Shown here in pieces: positions 16,847-25,451 of a stretch of DNA of 64,000 nucleotides. This stretch comes from Streptomyces roseolus (GTDB lineage: Bacteria > Actinomycetota > Actinomycetes > Streptomycetales > Streptomycetaceae). A program made the translations under genes and the position numbers. Numbering within the stretch: the stretch's first letter is position 1; each line of letters opens with the position of its first letter. The stretch is taken from contig NZ_BMTV01000027.1 of NCBI RefSeq assembly GCF_014649855.1, forward strand, positions 56,316 to 120,315. Reading direction: 5' to 3'. The notes beneath the pieces are model-generated. The model did not search any database, had not been told where the DNA came from, and saw only the letters and a program-made list of their open reading frames with translations.

Positions 16847-17306
16847 GCCGCCGGTCCAGCGCGGCGGCGGCGCGGCGGAAGGACAGGCCGAGGCCGGGGG
16901 AGGCGAGCCGCAGCCCGGCGCGGAACGGGGCGGGGCCGTCGGCCGCCATCGTCCAGCGCAGCCGGGTCCCGGCGCCCTCCGGCGCCAGGGCCCACTCCTC
17001 GGCCAGCGCGGAGACCGCGGGCGCGTTGGTGAGGTCGACCCGGTAGGCGTAGCGCAGGTCCGGTTCGGAGGCCAGGACGGTCTCCTCGAACCGGATCCCG
17101 CCGCGCAGCCGTATCGTCCGGCGCTCCCCGTCGTCGAGCGGGACCGCCGAGTCGACCGGGGCGAACCAGGCGGGCAGGCTGCCCACTTCCACCGCGATCG
17201 AGCGGTAGACCGCCGCCGGCGGCGCCTGGAGGGTGGCCTCGAAGGCGAGGCGGACGGGCGCGGTGGCGGTGAAGCCGAGCTCCACCTGCCGCAGTCGGCG
17301 TGGCAT
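16788..17306 (-). CDS. SRPBCC-family protein
   Basis: A 172-residue protein of the START/Bet v 1-like fold (polyketide-cyclase/dehydrase type): FEATLQAPPAAVYRSIAVEVGSLPAWF, then FEETVLASEPDLRYAYRV and GTRLRWTM. Such proteins bind hydrophobic ligands; none is indicated. ATG at 17306 has GGAGG three bases away. The last 59 bases overlap the end of the convergent PLP-enzyme gene. A second SRPBCC protein of similar pattern lies upstream on the same strand at 17445-17897, separated by 138 bases. Confidence 0.8.
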   Translation of the reverse strand: MPRRLRQVELGFTATAPVRLAFEATLQAPPAAVYRSIAVEVGSLPAWFAPVDSAVPLDDGERRTIRLRGGIRFEETVLASEPDLRYAYRVDLTNAPAVSALAEEWALAPEGAGTRLRWTMAADGPAPFRAGLRLASPGLGLSFRRAAAALDRRLTPARRPSPGSARQRRRTG

Positions 17307-17444
17307 GGACCGGACCTCCCGGATGAGTGGAAGAGGCACCCTAACTGACAAACCGTCAGTGCGAAAGCCCGTTCGAGACGTGGCCGTCGGCGGGCGGAGT
17401 GCCACCGTCCGGGCCGGCGTCCCCACCGGACGGCGCCGGCCCCG

Positions 17445-17897
17445 TCACCGCCGGCCCCCGGAGGGTGCCCGCAGCAGGTTGTCCAGCGCCCGGCCGAACA
17501 CCACCCGCCCCGCCCGCGCCAGCACCCCGTCGAAAGCGCGCGGCAGTCCGCGCACCGACAGGTCCTCGGTCCACACCACCCGGGTGCCGCCGGGTCCCGG
17601 AGCGACCTCGATCTCGGCCCACCCCCGCACCAGCCGCCCGTACTTCTCCAGCCGGCAGCGGCCCGGCCCGTCCCCGTGCGGCGGCTCCCAGCGGACCACC
17701 TCCATCGGGTCGTCGAAGCCCAGCGGGCCGATCCCGGTGCGCGCCGTGAAGCGGGTCCCGGGCCGGCTCGGGCCGGACGTCAGGACCGTCGTGCGCGTCA
17801 GCGGCACCTGCCGGCCGTGCGCCGGCCAGTCCGTCAGCCGCCGCCACGCCTCCGCCGGAGCCAGCGGCACCACGCGCGCCACCCGGAAGAGGCTCAT
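17445..17897 (-). CDS. SRPBCC-family protein coupled to DeoR regulator
   Basis: A 150-residue SRPBCC protein: VARVVPLAPAEAWRRLTDWPAHG, GTRFTARTGIGPLGFDDPMEVVRWEPP, and GGTRVVWTEDLSVRGLP. It resembles Streptomyces polyketide cyclase/dehydrase-type proteins of unknown ligand. The start codon overlaps the stop of the DeoR gene as ATGA, so the two are translationally coupled. The C-terminus is Arg-rich. Confidence 0.82.
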   Translation of the reverse strand: MSLFRVARVVPLAPAEAWRRLTDWPAHGRQVPLTRTTVLTSGPSRPGTRFTARTGIGPLGFDDPMEVVRWEPPHGDGPGRCRLEKYGRLVRGWAEIEVAPGPGGTRVVWTEDLSVRGLPRAFDGVLARAGRVVFGRALDNLLRAPSGGRR

Positions 17898-18712
17898 GCC
17901 GCCGTCCCGCCGGCCACCAGCAGCCCCGGCACGTGCTCGGCGACCTCGGCCCGCACCTCCGCGGACATGCCCCGGTCGGTCACCCAGGTGTCCACCTCGT
18001 CGAGGGTCCCGAAGGAACTCAGGCCCACCGTCCCCCACTTGGTGTGGTCCGCGACCACCACCACCCGGCGCGCCGACCGGATCAGGCAGCCGTTCGTCTC
18101 CGCCTCCGCCAGGTTCGGCGTCGACAGGCCCGCCTCCACCGACAGGCCGTGCACGCCCAGGAAGAGCAGGTCGAAGTGGAGCGAGCGGACCGCCCGGTCC
18201 GCCACCGGCCCCACCAGCGCGTCCGACGGCGTCCGCACCCCGCCCGTCAGCACCACCGTCGCCGCCCGCCGGCCCTCGCCGGCCGTCTGGCGCGCCTCGT
18301 GGAAGACGTCCGCCACCCGGACCGAGTTCGTCACCACGGTCAGGTCCGGCACGTCGAGGAGCTGCCGCGCCAGCGCGTACGTCGTCGTCCCGCCCGACAG
18401 CGCGATCGCCGACCCCGGCAGCACCAGCGAGGCCGCCTCCCGCGCGATCTCGTCCTTGGCGCTCGGCTCCAGCGCCGACTTCGCCTCGAACCCCGGCTCG
18501 TGCGTGCTCGGCTCCGACACCGGCACGGCCCCGCCGTGCACCTTCGCGACCATGCCCTGCCGGGCCAGCGCGTCCAGGTCGCGGCGGATCGTCATGTCCG
18601 AGACGCCGAGCCGCCGGGTCAGTTCGTTCACCCGGACGCCGCCGCGCCGCCGCACCTCGTCGAGGATCAGGGCGCGCCGCTGCTCCGCGAGGAGGTTCTG
18701 ATTGTCAGTCAC
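17894..18712 (-). CDS. DeoR/GlpR-family transcriptional regulator
   Basis: A 272-residue regulator. The N-terminal DeoR winged helix is complete (ILDEVRRRGGVRVNELTRRL, SDMTIRRDLDALARQGMVAKVHGGAVP). The C-terminal DeoR sensor domain has the sugar-phosphate loop AIALSGGTTTYALARQL, then FLGVHGLSVEAGLSTPN and VVVVADHTKWGTVGL. GTG at 18712 is preceded by GGAAGGA at about 12 bases. DeoR proteins usually sense phosphorylated sugars and control sugar catabolism, but the only coupled gene is the SRPBCC protein. The divergent gene at 18848 is another possible target. Confidence 0.9.
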   Translation of the reverse strand: MTDNQNLLAEQRRALILDEVRRRGGVRVNELTRRLGVSDMTIRRDLDALARQGMVAKVHGGAVPVSEPSTHEPGFEAKSALEPSAKDEIAREAASLVLPGSAIALSGGTTTYALARQLLDVPDLTVVTNSVRVADVFHEARQTAGEGRRAATVVLTGGVRTPSDALVGPVADRAVRSLHFDLLFLGVHGLSVEAGLSTPNLAEAETNGCLIRSARRVVVVADHTKWGTVGLSSFGTLDEVDTWVTDRGMSAEVRAEVAEHVPGLLVAGGTAA

Positions 18713-18847
18713 CGCCGGGGCCGGTCCTTCCGCAGGAGACGAGGGGATGGCTGTCGGATTCGGTGAGAGACCGTGCGCGGGCACGGGGTCGTCCGCGATC
18801 CTGGAGCCGACGTCGCATCCTCCCACTCCCGAGAGGAGGACTCCTAA

Positions 18848-21208
18848 GTGTCCCCTGCCACACCCGCCCCGGAGCACGGGGGCGCGGCGCTCGAACTCCT
18901 CGTCCACGGAGTCGGCGGTGCCACCCCCCAGTCGATGCTGGACGACCCCAGGACCGTACGGATCGCCGGTGACGACACCGCCGCCGTGCACCGGCGCGCC
19001 GAGGACCTCGACGCCGAGGACCACCCCGGGCGGCACGCCGCCCGGCCGGTGCCGGAGGCGTACGTCTGGTCCCACCTCACCTCCGGCGACGGAGCCCGCG
19101 CCCTCTGGCTGCTGCTCCTGCCGTTCATGGTCGTCAACCTCGCCCACTGGATGCGGCCGCCCGCCACCGGCCGCCCCGGACTCGTCCGCCTCTACGGCGT
19201 CCTCGTCCGCCTCCTCGCCCTCACGCTCACCGCGCTGCTCACCGCCGCCGCCTGCGAGGTCGCCCTCGACCTGACGGCCTGGCAGTGCGCCGGGACCGCC
19301 GGCTGCGCCGACGGGCGCGCCTGGCTCGGCTTCCTCGCCGCCGACCGGGGCGGCTGGTGGTCGGCGCCCGGCCGCCGGCTCGCCGTCGCCGCCGTCCTCC
19401 CGGCCGCCCTCGTCGGACTCCTCTGGTACCTCTCCCACCGCACCTGGAGCGCGTACGAGGCCCAGCGTCCGCCCACCGGCGAGGACCCGCCCGGGCCCGT
19501 ATCGCCCGGGCCCGTACCGCCCGGCTCCGTACCGTCAGGGCCGGTGCCCGAGGACCCGCGGCCCGCGCTCGGGCGGCCCGGATTCTGGTACGGGAGGCGG
19601 CTCGTCGCCCGGCTGCGCGCCGCGCACACCGCCGCCGGCCTCCTCACCGTGGCCGGCGCCCTCGCCGCCGCGCCCGCCCGCCACGACACCGGCGCCCTCG
19701 CCGCGACCGGACTCGCCCTGCGGGCCGCCCTCCTGGCGGTCGCCGCCGTCGTCCTGTGGTCGGTCTGCGCCCGCGGCCGCAGCGAACGCCGGCTCGACCA
19801 GCGGGTCGAGAGCGCCGTCTTCGCCCGGCTCCCCGCCGCCGCGCTCGTCCTGCTCGCGCTGACCGCCCTGCACACCGCCTGGGACCGGCCCGGCTGGACC
19901 TCCGCCGGCACCCTCCCCGGGAACGCCGCCTTCGGCGCGCTCACCCTCGCCCAGGGCGGACTCGTCGTCGCCCTCGGCGCCGTCGCCCTGCTGCTCCAGC
20001 GGCCCCGGCGCGACCCCCGCACCGCCCTCGCCGGACTCGGCGGACCCGCCACCGCCGTGCTGGCCTGCGCCCTGGGCGGGGTCATGTCCGGCGGCGTCGC
20101 CCAGTGGGTCGCCGACCGCCTCGGCGAGTCCGGCCCCCTCGTCGGCCCGCCCGTCCTCCTCAGCTGGCAGGCGTCCGTCATCCCCGTCCTGCTCCTGCTG
20201 CTGCTCCTGCCCGCCGCCCTCCTCGGCGTCAGGACCGTCCTCGCGACCCGCCGGCTGCGGGCCGCCGTCGAGGCCGACTACGCCGGCGAGCGCCCCGACC
20301 CGGTGCGCACCGGCCAGATCGCCACCAGCCGCGCCCGCGCCTCGCTCACCGACTCCGCGCCCGTTCTGATCGGCGTCGTCTCCGGCACCGCGCTGCTCCT
20401 CGGCGCCGCCTCCGTCGCCGGAGCCTGGACCAGCGGGAAGGTGCCGGGCAGCGCGTTCTCCGGCGCCCACCCCGCGATCGCCGCCCTCGCCTCCGCCACC
20501 CAGGCGCTCGGCTCCTGGATGATCGGCTTCGGCTTCCTGCTCTTCGTCACCTGGGGCCGCCGCGCCTACCGCGACGCCTCCGCCCGCCGCACCATCGGCA
20601 TCCTCTGGGACGTCGGCACCTTCTGGCCGCGCGCCGCCCACCCCTTCGCGCCGCCCTGCTACGCCGAGCGGGCCGTGCCCGACCTCACCTGGCGGATGAG
20701 CTCCTGGACCCGGCACACCGGCGGCCGGCTCGTCATCTCCGGCCACTCCCAGGGCAGCGTCCTCGCCGCCGCGGCCGTCTGGCAGCTGCCGACCGCGACC
20801 CGCTCGCGGGTCGCCCTCCTCACGTACGGCTCACCGCTGGAACGGCTCTACGGCCGCTGGTTCCCCGCCTACTTCGGCCCCGAGGCGCTGCGCGGACTCC
20901 ACCGCGCCGTGCACTGCTGGACCAATCTGCACCGCGCCACCGACCCCATCGGCGGCCCCGTCCGCGTCCCCGCCGAGGACGGCCGCCCGGCCGTCGACGC
21001 ACCGGCGCTGCGCGACCCGGTCGCGTACGGACGCTCCCACGCCCACCCGCTGCCCGAACCGGTCCTCGGCCACTCCGACTACCAGGCCGACCCGGCCTTC
21101 GCGATCTGCCGGTCCGCCCTCCTCGACCGGCTCCTGCCCGCGCTGCCCCGCCAGAAGGGCGTCGACGAGGCGGCGGATCAGGGGAGTTCGGGCAGATCCT
21201 CCGGATAG
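18848..21208 (+). CDS. Large integral membrane protein with split alpha/beta-hydrolase-like ends
   Basis: A 786-residue protein with about ten predicted membrane helices between residues 75 and 580 (for example ALWLLLLPFMVVNLAHW, VIPVLLLLLLLPAALLG, ALGSWMIGFGFLLFVTW). The cytoplasmic-looking ends carry hydrolase hallmarks. Near the N-terminus is ALELLVHGVGGATPQSML, like an oxyanion HG strand; after the helices comes RLVISGHSQGSVLAAAAVW with a GxSxG nucleophile motif, then LLTYGSPLERLYGRWFP. This looks like an alpha/beta hydrolase with a membrane domain inserted. GTG at 18848 follows GGAGGACTCCTAA. The activity is unknown. It ends overlapping the convergent AAA gene by 31 bases. Confidence 0.75.
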   Translation: MSPATPAPEHGGAALELLVHGVGGATPQSMLDDPRTVRIAGDDTAAVHRRAEDLDAEDHPGRHAARPVPEAYVWSHLTSGDGARALWLLLLPFMVVNLAHWMRPPATGRPGLVRLYGVLVRLLALTLTALLTAAACEVALDLTAWQCAGTAGCADGRAWLGFLAADRGGWWSAPGRRLAVAAVLPAALVGLLWYLSHRTWSAYEAQRPPTGEDPPGPVSPGPVPPGSVPSGPVPEDPRPALGRPGFWYGRRLVARLRAAHTAAGLLTVAGALAAAPARHDTGALAATGLALRAALLAVAAVVLWSVCARGRSERRLDQRVESAVFARLPAAALVLLALTALHTAWDRPGWTSAGTLPGNAAFGALTLAQGGLVVALGAVALLLQRPRRDPRTALAGLGGPATAVLACALGGVMSGGVAQWVADRLGESGPLVGPPVLLSWQASVIPVLLLLLLLPAALLGVRTVLATRRLRAAVEADYAGERPDPVRTGQIATSRARASLTDSAPVLIGVVSGTALLLGAASVAGAWTSGKVPGSAFSGAHPAIAALASATQALGSWMIGFGFLLFVTWGRRAYRDASARRTIGILWDVGTFWPRAAHPFAPPCYAERAVPDLTWRMSSWTRHTGGRLVISGHSQGSVLAAAAVWQLPTATRSRVALLTYGSPLERLYGRWFPAYFGPEALRGLHRAVHCWTNLHRATDPIGGPVRVPAEDGRPAVDAPALRDPVAYGRSHAHPLPEPVLGHSDYQADPAFAICRSALLDRLLPALPRQKGVDEAADQGSSGRSSG

Positions 21209-23604
21209 AGCAGGGTCAGGTCGTCGGTGCTCGCCTCCACGAGCACCGCGACCCGGCCCGCGTGCCGCTCCACCATCGACTCGAAGGTCTGCCGCGCGGT
21301 CCGCCCGTTGCCGAACGCCGGGCCCTTCGGCAGCTTCTCGAAGTACGCGAGGAGGGCGTCGTCCGCGCCCTCCGCGAGCCGGTACTCGTGCTCGTCCGCC
21401 TGCTGCCGCACGATCCGCAGCAACTCCTCCGGCGTGTAGTCACCGAAACTGATGGTCCGTGAGAAACGGGACGCCACCCCGGGGTTGACGGTGAGGAACC
21501 GCTCCATCTCGGCGGTGTACCCGGCGACGATCACCACCACCGCGTCCCGGTGGTCCTCCATCAGCTTCACCAGCGTGTCGATCGCCTCGCGCCCGAAGTC
21601 CCGCCCCGAGTCCTCCGGCGACAGCGCGTACGCCTCGTCCACGAACAGCACCCCGCCGCGCGCCCGGTCGAACGCCTCCTGGGTGCGGATCGCGGTCGAC
21701 CCGATGTGCTCGCCGACCAGGTCGACCCGGGAGACCTCCACGAGATGGCCGCGCTCCAGGACGCCGAGCGAGGCGAGGATCTCGCCGTAGAGGCGGGCGA
21801 CGGTCGTCTTGCCGGTGCCCGGGTTGCCGGTGAAGACGAGGTGGCGACGGACCGAGGCGGCCTTCAGGCCCGCCTCCTGCCGCCTGCGGCCCACCTCGAT
21901 CATGTTGGTGAGCGTCCGCACCTCGTGCTTGACGCTGTCCAGGCCGACCAGCGCGTCGAGCGCCCCGAGCACGTCGTCCGGGGACCTCGGCGCGGGGACC
22001 GGGGCGACCACGGCGGCCGGCGCCGGTGCGGCGGCGGTACGCGGCGGGGGAGAGGAGCCGAGCAGGCCGGGGGAGTGCCGGGCGGCGGTCAGGACCGGTG
22101 CCGGGGCCGCCGGCACGGGCGCCGGCGGAGTCCGCACGGCGCTCTCGTCCCCGGTGCAGTCCTCCACGACGGGCCCGTCCTCGGGGAACTCGTACCCGCC
22201 CCGCGCGCACCGCTCGGTCCGGCAGCGGCGCAGCACCGTCCGGCAGCCGTCCATCACGTGGAAGCCGTAGCCGCCGCTGCCCGTGACCCGGCAGCCCAGG
22301 AAGGTGCCCCGGCCCTCCGCCGACACGTAGAAACCGGCCTCGGCGGGGGAGGTGACGACACAGCGCTCGACCGTGGGGTCCGCGCCCTTGGTGACGATGA
22401 CGCCCGTCTGCACGGTGTCCACCGTGCAGTTGGCGAGGGTGCCGCCGCTGCCGTGGTCGCGGAACCACGCCCCGGTGGACGCCTCCCTGATCCGGCAGTC
22501 GTCCAGCTGGGCGGTGGCGCCGTCGCTCACCGACACGGCGGTGTTCCGCACCTGTGTGAGGTCGCTGTCCACGACGTCCACCCGGGAACCCCGGTCGAGC
22601 ACGAACAGGGCGTCCGGCACGTCGTGCACCCGGCACGCGTCGAGCACGGCGCTCGCCCCGTCGCTCACCCACACCGCCGGATAGTCACCGGTGCTGTCGT
22701 GGATCTCGCACTGGTGGGCGTCCACGCGCGTCCCCGGGTCCCACACCGACAGGCCGTTGCGCCCGAAGCGGCGCACGGTCGACCGGGTGAGCGTCAGCAC
22801 CGAACGCGACCGCAGGTCCACGGCGTTCTCCGGCACGTCGTGGATGTCGCAGTCGGAGAGCGTGAGGACGGCGTCGGTGTCCAGGGTCACGCCGTCGGCG
22901 GAGGTGCGGTGCACGGAGGAGTCCACGAGGTGCGCGGTGGCGCGGCCGGCGATCTGGAGTCCGGCGCCCTTGATCTCGTACACCTCGCAGCCGACGCCCT
23001 CCAGGCCGCTGCCCTCGCCGGTGACGGCGATCCCGGCTCCGGAGGCGTGGTGCACCCGGCACCGTTCGAGCCGGGGGTGCGCCCCGCCGCGCACGGCCAC
23101 CCCGGCCTGCCCGGCCGCGACGACCTCGCACTCCTCGAAGACCCCGCCGGCGCCGTCGACGGCCGCGATGCCCACGCCCGCCGGGTTGTCGATCGTGCAC
23201 CGCCGGACCGTCGGCCTGGCCTGCCCGCGCACCTCGATCCCGGCGGCCGAGCGCGTCATGATCCGCAGGTCGAGCAGTTCGGGCGTGCCGTCCTCGACGA
23301 GCAGCGCCGGCGCCGCCACGTCCTGGCCCTCGATGTGCAGGTCCTGCACGATCGCCGAGGCGCGCAGCGTCAGCGGCACCCCGTCCGGCGGCGCGATCCG
23401 CACCGGCCCCGCGCCGTCCTCCGGCCCCCGCAGCGTCACCGCCCGGGTCACCACGAGGTTCTCCCGGTACGTGCCGGGCGCGACGGTGAGGACGTCGCCG
23501 TCCCCGGCCGCCTCCAGCGCGGCGGCGAGGGAGGCGTACTCGCCCGTGCGGCGCCGCCACCGCGACGTGCCGGTGTGCGTCACCTGGACCGTGCCCTGTG
23601 CCAT
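21178..23604 (-). CDS. Right-handed beta-helix protein fused to a CbbX/SpoVK-type AAA ATPase
   Basis: An 808-residue fusion. Residues 1 to about 480 are right-handed parallel beta-helix repeats, with coils of roughly 22-24 residues such as RPTVRRCTIDNPAGVGIAAV, HPRLERCRVHHASGAGIAVT and DPTVERCVVTSPAEAGFYVS. A Pro/Ala-rich linker of about 50 residues follows. The C-terminus is an AAA+ domain of the CbbX/SpoVK family: LVGLDSVKHEVRTL, Walker A FTGNPGTGKTTVARLYG, Walker B GVLFVDEAYALSPED, sensor region VVVIVAGYTAEMERFL and arginine-containing GVASRFSRTISF. ATG at 23604. The promoter region contains a 154-base heptad repeat. The role is unknown; the beta-helix may act as a recognition arm for the ATPase. 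Confidence 0.85.
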   Translation of the reverse strand: MAQGTVQVTHTGTSRWRRRTGEYASLAAALEAAGDGDVLTVAPGTYRENLVVTRAVTLRGPEDGAGPVRIAPPDGVPLTLRASAIVQDLHIEGQDVAAPALLVEDGTPELLDLRIMTRSAAGIEVRGQARPTVRRCTIDNPAGVGIAAVDGAGGVFEECEVVAAGQAGVAVRGGAHPRLERCRVHHASGAGIAVTGEGSGLEGVGCEVYEIKGAGLQIAGRATAHLVDSSVHRTSADGVTLDTDAVLTLSDCDIHDVPENAVDLRSRSVLTLTRSTVRRFGRNGLSVWDPGTRVDAHQCEIHDSTGDYPAVWVSDGASAVLDACRVHDVPDALFVLDRGSRVDVVDSDLTQVRNTAVSVSDGATAQLDDCRIREASTGAWFRDHGSGGTLANCTVDTVQTGVIVTKGADPTVERCVVTSPAEAGFYVSAEGRGTFLGCRVTGSGGYGFHVMDGCRTVLRRCRTERCARGGYEFPEDGPVVEDCTGDESAVRTPPAPVPAAPAPVLTAARHSPGLLGSSPPPRTAAAPAPAAVVAPVPAPRSPDDVLGALDALVGLDSVKHEVRTLTNMIEVGRRRQEAGLKAASVRRHLVFTGNPGTGKTTVARLYGEILASLGVLERGHLVEVSRVDLVGEHIGSTAIRTQEAFDRARGGVLFVDEAYALSPEDSGRDFGREAIDTLVKLMEDHRDAVVVIVAGYTAEMERFLTVNPGVASRFSRTISFGDYTPEELLRIVRQQADEHEYRLAEGADDALLAYFEKLPKGPAFGNGRTARQTFESMVERHAGRVAVLVEASTDDLTLLYPEDLPELP

Positions 23605-23645
23605 GGGTGTGCTCTGCCCCCGCCTCGTGCCGTCGACGCTGAACC

Positions 23646-23799
23646 GGATCCAGGATCCGATACATGAGATCCGGCGTAACGTCTCCTGGATCCCATACAT
23701 CGGATCCTGGATCTCGTACATCGGATCCGATGCACGGGATCCGGCGTACGGGATCCCATGCGATGGATCCGATATCCGGGACCGTGGACCCGATGCCCC
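23646..23799. repeat. Array of 22 seven-base units built on GGATCCN
   Basis: The segment divides without gaps into 22 heptamers. Eight are exact GGATCCN (units starting 23646, 23653, 23688, 23702, 23723, 23737, 23751, 23765), and others are close variants (AGATCCG, GGATCTC, GGACCGT, GGACCCG). From 23688 they largely alternate with a second heptamer type such as ATACATC, GTACATC, ATGCACG, GCGTACG, giving a 14-base supra-period. It ends 42 bases upstream of the start codon of the beta-helix/AAA gene (leftward). It is less GC-rich than its surroundings. Confidence 0.92.
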
Positions 23800-23882
23800 A
23801 CCGTAGCGCGCGCGGCGGCGCGGGGTTGACGGGTCGTCGAGCCGCACCCTTACGGGGCACGGAAGCCTGGTTCCGGGTCGGG

Positions 23883-24491
23883 TCAGCTGCCGGCGCCGGT
23901 ACGTCCCCAGTCGGGGCCGACCTCCGCCCAGGCGCGGTCCAGACGCGCGTACCGCCGGCAGCGGAGCCGCCGCATGACCAGCCGCCGGACCAGCTCGACG
24001 CCGGCCCCGGCGAGGACGGCCGTCATCAGGCCGACGAGGACGGCGTGGGCGCGGGCCGTGTCGCGGGCCAGCGGCGCGGCGACGGGCCGGCCGTCCCGGT
24101 CGGTCCAGAGGGAGAATGCGTCGCCGGGCGCGGAGGCGGCCCGGGAAGTGGTGACGGTGCCCGTGCGGGAGGTGCCGTCGGGGGCGGTCCACCGGGCCAC
24201 GACCGCGCGCCGGAAGCGCTGTTCGGCGGCCTGGTCGCTCGACGCGGCGGCGCCCGGCGCCACCGGGGCGGGGCGGAGCACACGGGCCGTGGTCTCCACG
24301 CGCCCCTGCTGCTGGGCGTGGACCGTCCGCTGGAGCGAGTGCTGCGCGGCGGCACCGGCCGCCCAGCCGGCCGCGGGCACCGCCAGGCACAGCGCGAGGG
24401 CGGCCACGAGCGCCACCCACGCCTCGACCAGGTCCGTCGTGCGGCGCAGGGGATTGTGCCGCCAGCGCCAGAGTCCGGTGACTGCGCGCAT
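23883..24491 (-). CDS. Rv1733c-family membrane protein
   Basis: A 202-residue protein with two predicted membrane helices, near residues 25-50 (WVALVAALALCLAVPAAGWAAG) and 150-170 (AVLVGLMTAVLAGAGVELV), flanking an extracytoplasmic domain. The pattern WRHNPLRRTTDLVEAW at the N-terminus and the tail RLRCRRYARLDRAWAEVGPDW are characteristic of the actinobacterial Rv1733c family. Its function is not known. ATG at 24491. The heptad array and the beta-helix/AAA gene follow on the same strand. Confidence 0.85.
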   Translation of the reverse strand: MRAVTGLWRWRHNPLRRTTDLVEAWVALVAALALCLAVPAAGWAAGAAAQHSLQRTVHAQQQGRVETTARVLRPAPVAPGAAASSDQAAEQRFRRAVVARWTAPDGTSRTGTVTTSRAASAPGDAFSLWTDRDGRPVAAPLARDTARAHAVLVGLMTAVLAGAGVELVRRLVMRRLRCRRYARLDRAWAEVGPDWGRTGAGS

Positions 24492-24575
24492 GTGCCGGAA
24501 CCCCCTCGTTCGTCGGTCCTCCGACGAGTCTGCCCCCGGGGTGCGGGGTTCGCCTGTCGAGCGGGGAGGCCGGGA

Positions 24576-25400
24576 TCAGTCGAGGATCTTCACCGGGTCG
24601 CCGACGCGGACGGTGCCGCGGTGTTCGGGCACGAGGTTCTGGCCGAAGACGAGCTTGCCGTCCAGCTTCCGGTGCCGGCCGAGGGTCCGCAGCGGCTCCT
24701 TGCCGCGCGCGGCGGTCGTCTGGTCGGTGGTGGTCACCACGCACCGACCGCACGGCTTGGCGACCCGGAAGGTCACCTCGCCCACGGCGAGCCGGGTCCA
24801 GCCGTCCTCGGCCCACGCCTCCGTGCCGTCGACGACGAGGTTGGGCCGGAAGCGGCTCATGGGCAGCGGGCCCTCGTGGGCGTGGTCGCCCTCGCCGATG
24901 AGCGCGTTGAGGGCGTCGAGGGAGGCGCTGGAGGTGACGAGGAGCGGGTAGCCGTCGGCGAGGCTCACGGTCTCGCCGGGCAGCGCGTACGCGGGGTCGA
25001 TCGGACGCCGGTGCTCGGGCGCGTCCAGGTGCACGAGGCGCGCGTCGGTCTCCAGGTAGGCGGAGAACCAGGCGGCGGCCGGCTCGCCTGCGGGCACCGT
25101 CTCCACGTCCTTGTCGAAGAGGTTCGCCGTCAGCGTGGCCGAGGGCTCCGGCACCGGCACCACGAGCGGCGCGCGCCCGGGCGCGGTCAGCCGCAGGCCG
25201 CCGTCCGGGAGGGGTTCGGCGGCGACGAGGGCGAGCCGGGGGTGACGGCGCTGGGTCATGACGGTGCCGGCGGCGTCGACCACCGCCCAGCGGCGGTCGT
25301 GCGCGAGTCCCCAGGGCTGCACCTCTGCCTCCGCGCGGTCGAGCGCGCGGAGGGCCTTCACCGGATGGACGTGGACGGAGCGGAGGACGGGATCGGCCAT
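24576..25400 (-). CDS. MOSC domain-containing protein (mARC-like)
   Basis: A 274-residue protein with an N-terminal MOSC beta-barrel (LRSVHVHPVKALRALDRAEAEVQPWGLAHDRRW) and a C-terminal MOSC domain (SRFRPNLVVDG, VAKPCGRCVVTTTDQTT, LVFGQNLVPE). The cysteine in PCGRCVV is at the position that binds molybdenum cofactor in mARC/YcbX-type reductases of N-hydroxylated compounds. ATG at 25400. It appears to be a single-gene unit. Confidence 0.9.
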   Translation of the reverse strand: MADPVLRSVHVHPVKALRALDRAEAEVQPWGLAHDRRWAVVDAAGTVMTQRRHPRLALVAAEPLPDGGLRLTAPGRAPLVVPVPEPSATLTANLFDKDVETVPAGEPAAAWFSAYLETDARLVHLDAPEHRRPIDPAYALPGETVSLADGYPLLVTSSASLDALNALIGEGDHAHEGPLPMSRFRPNLVVDGTEAWAEDGWTRLAVGEVTFRVAKPCGRCVVTTTDQTTAARGKEPLRTLGRHRKLDGKLVFGQNLVPEHRGTVRVGDPVKILD

Positions 25401-25451
25401 GGGCTCATCCTGCCAGCCGCTCCGTCCCCGGTGGGACCGGTCCGCGGGCCG

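Noticed and set aside
23646..23799. CRISPR array
   Set aside because: Units are 7 bases, with no spacer-size unique segments, and no cas genes are near.
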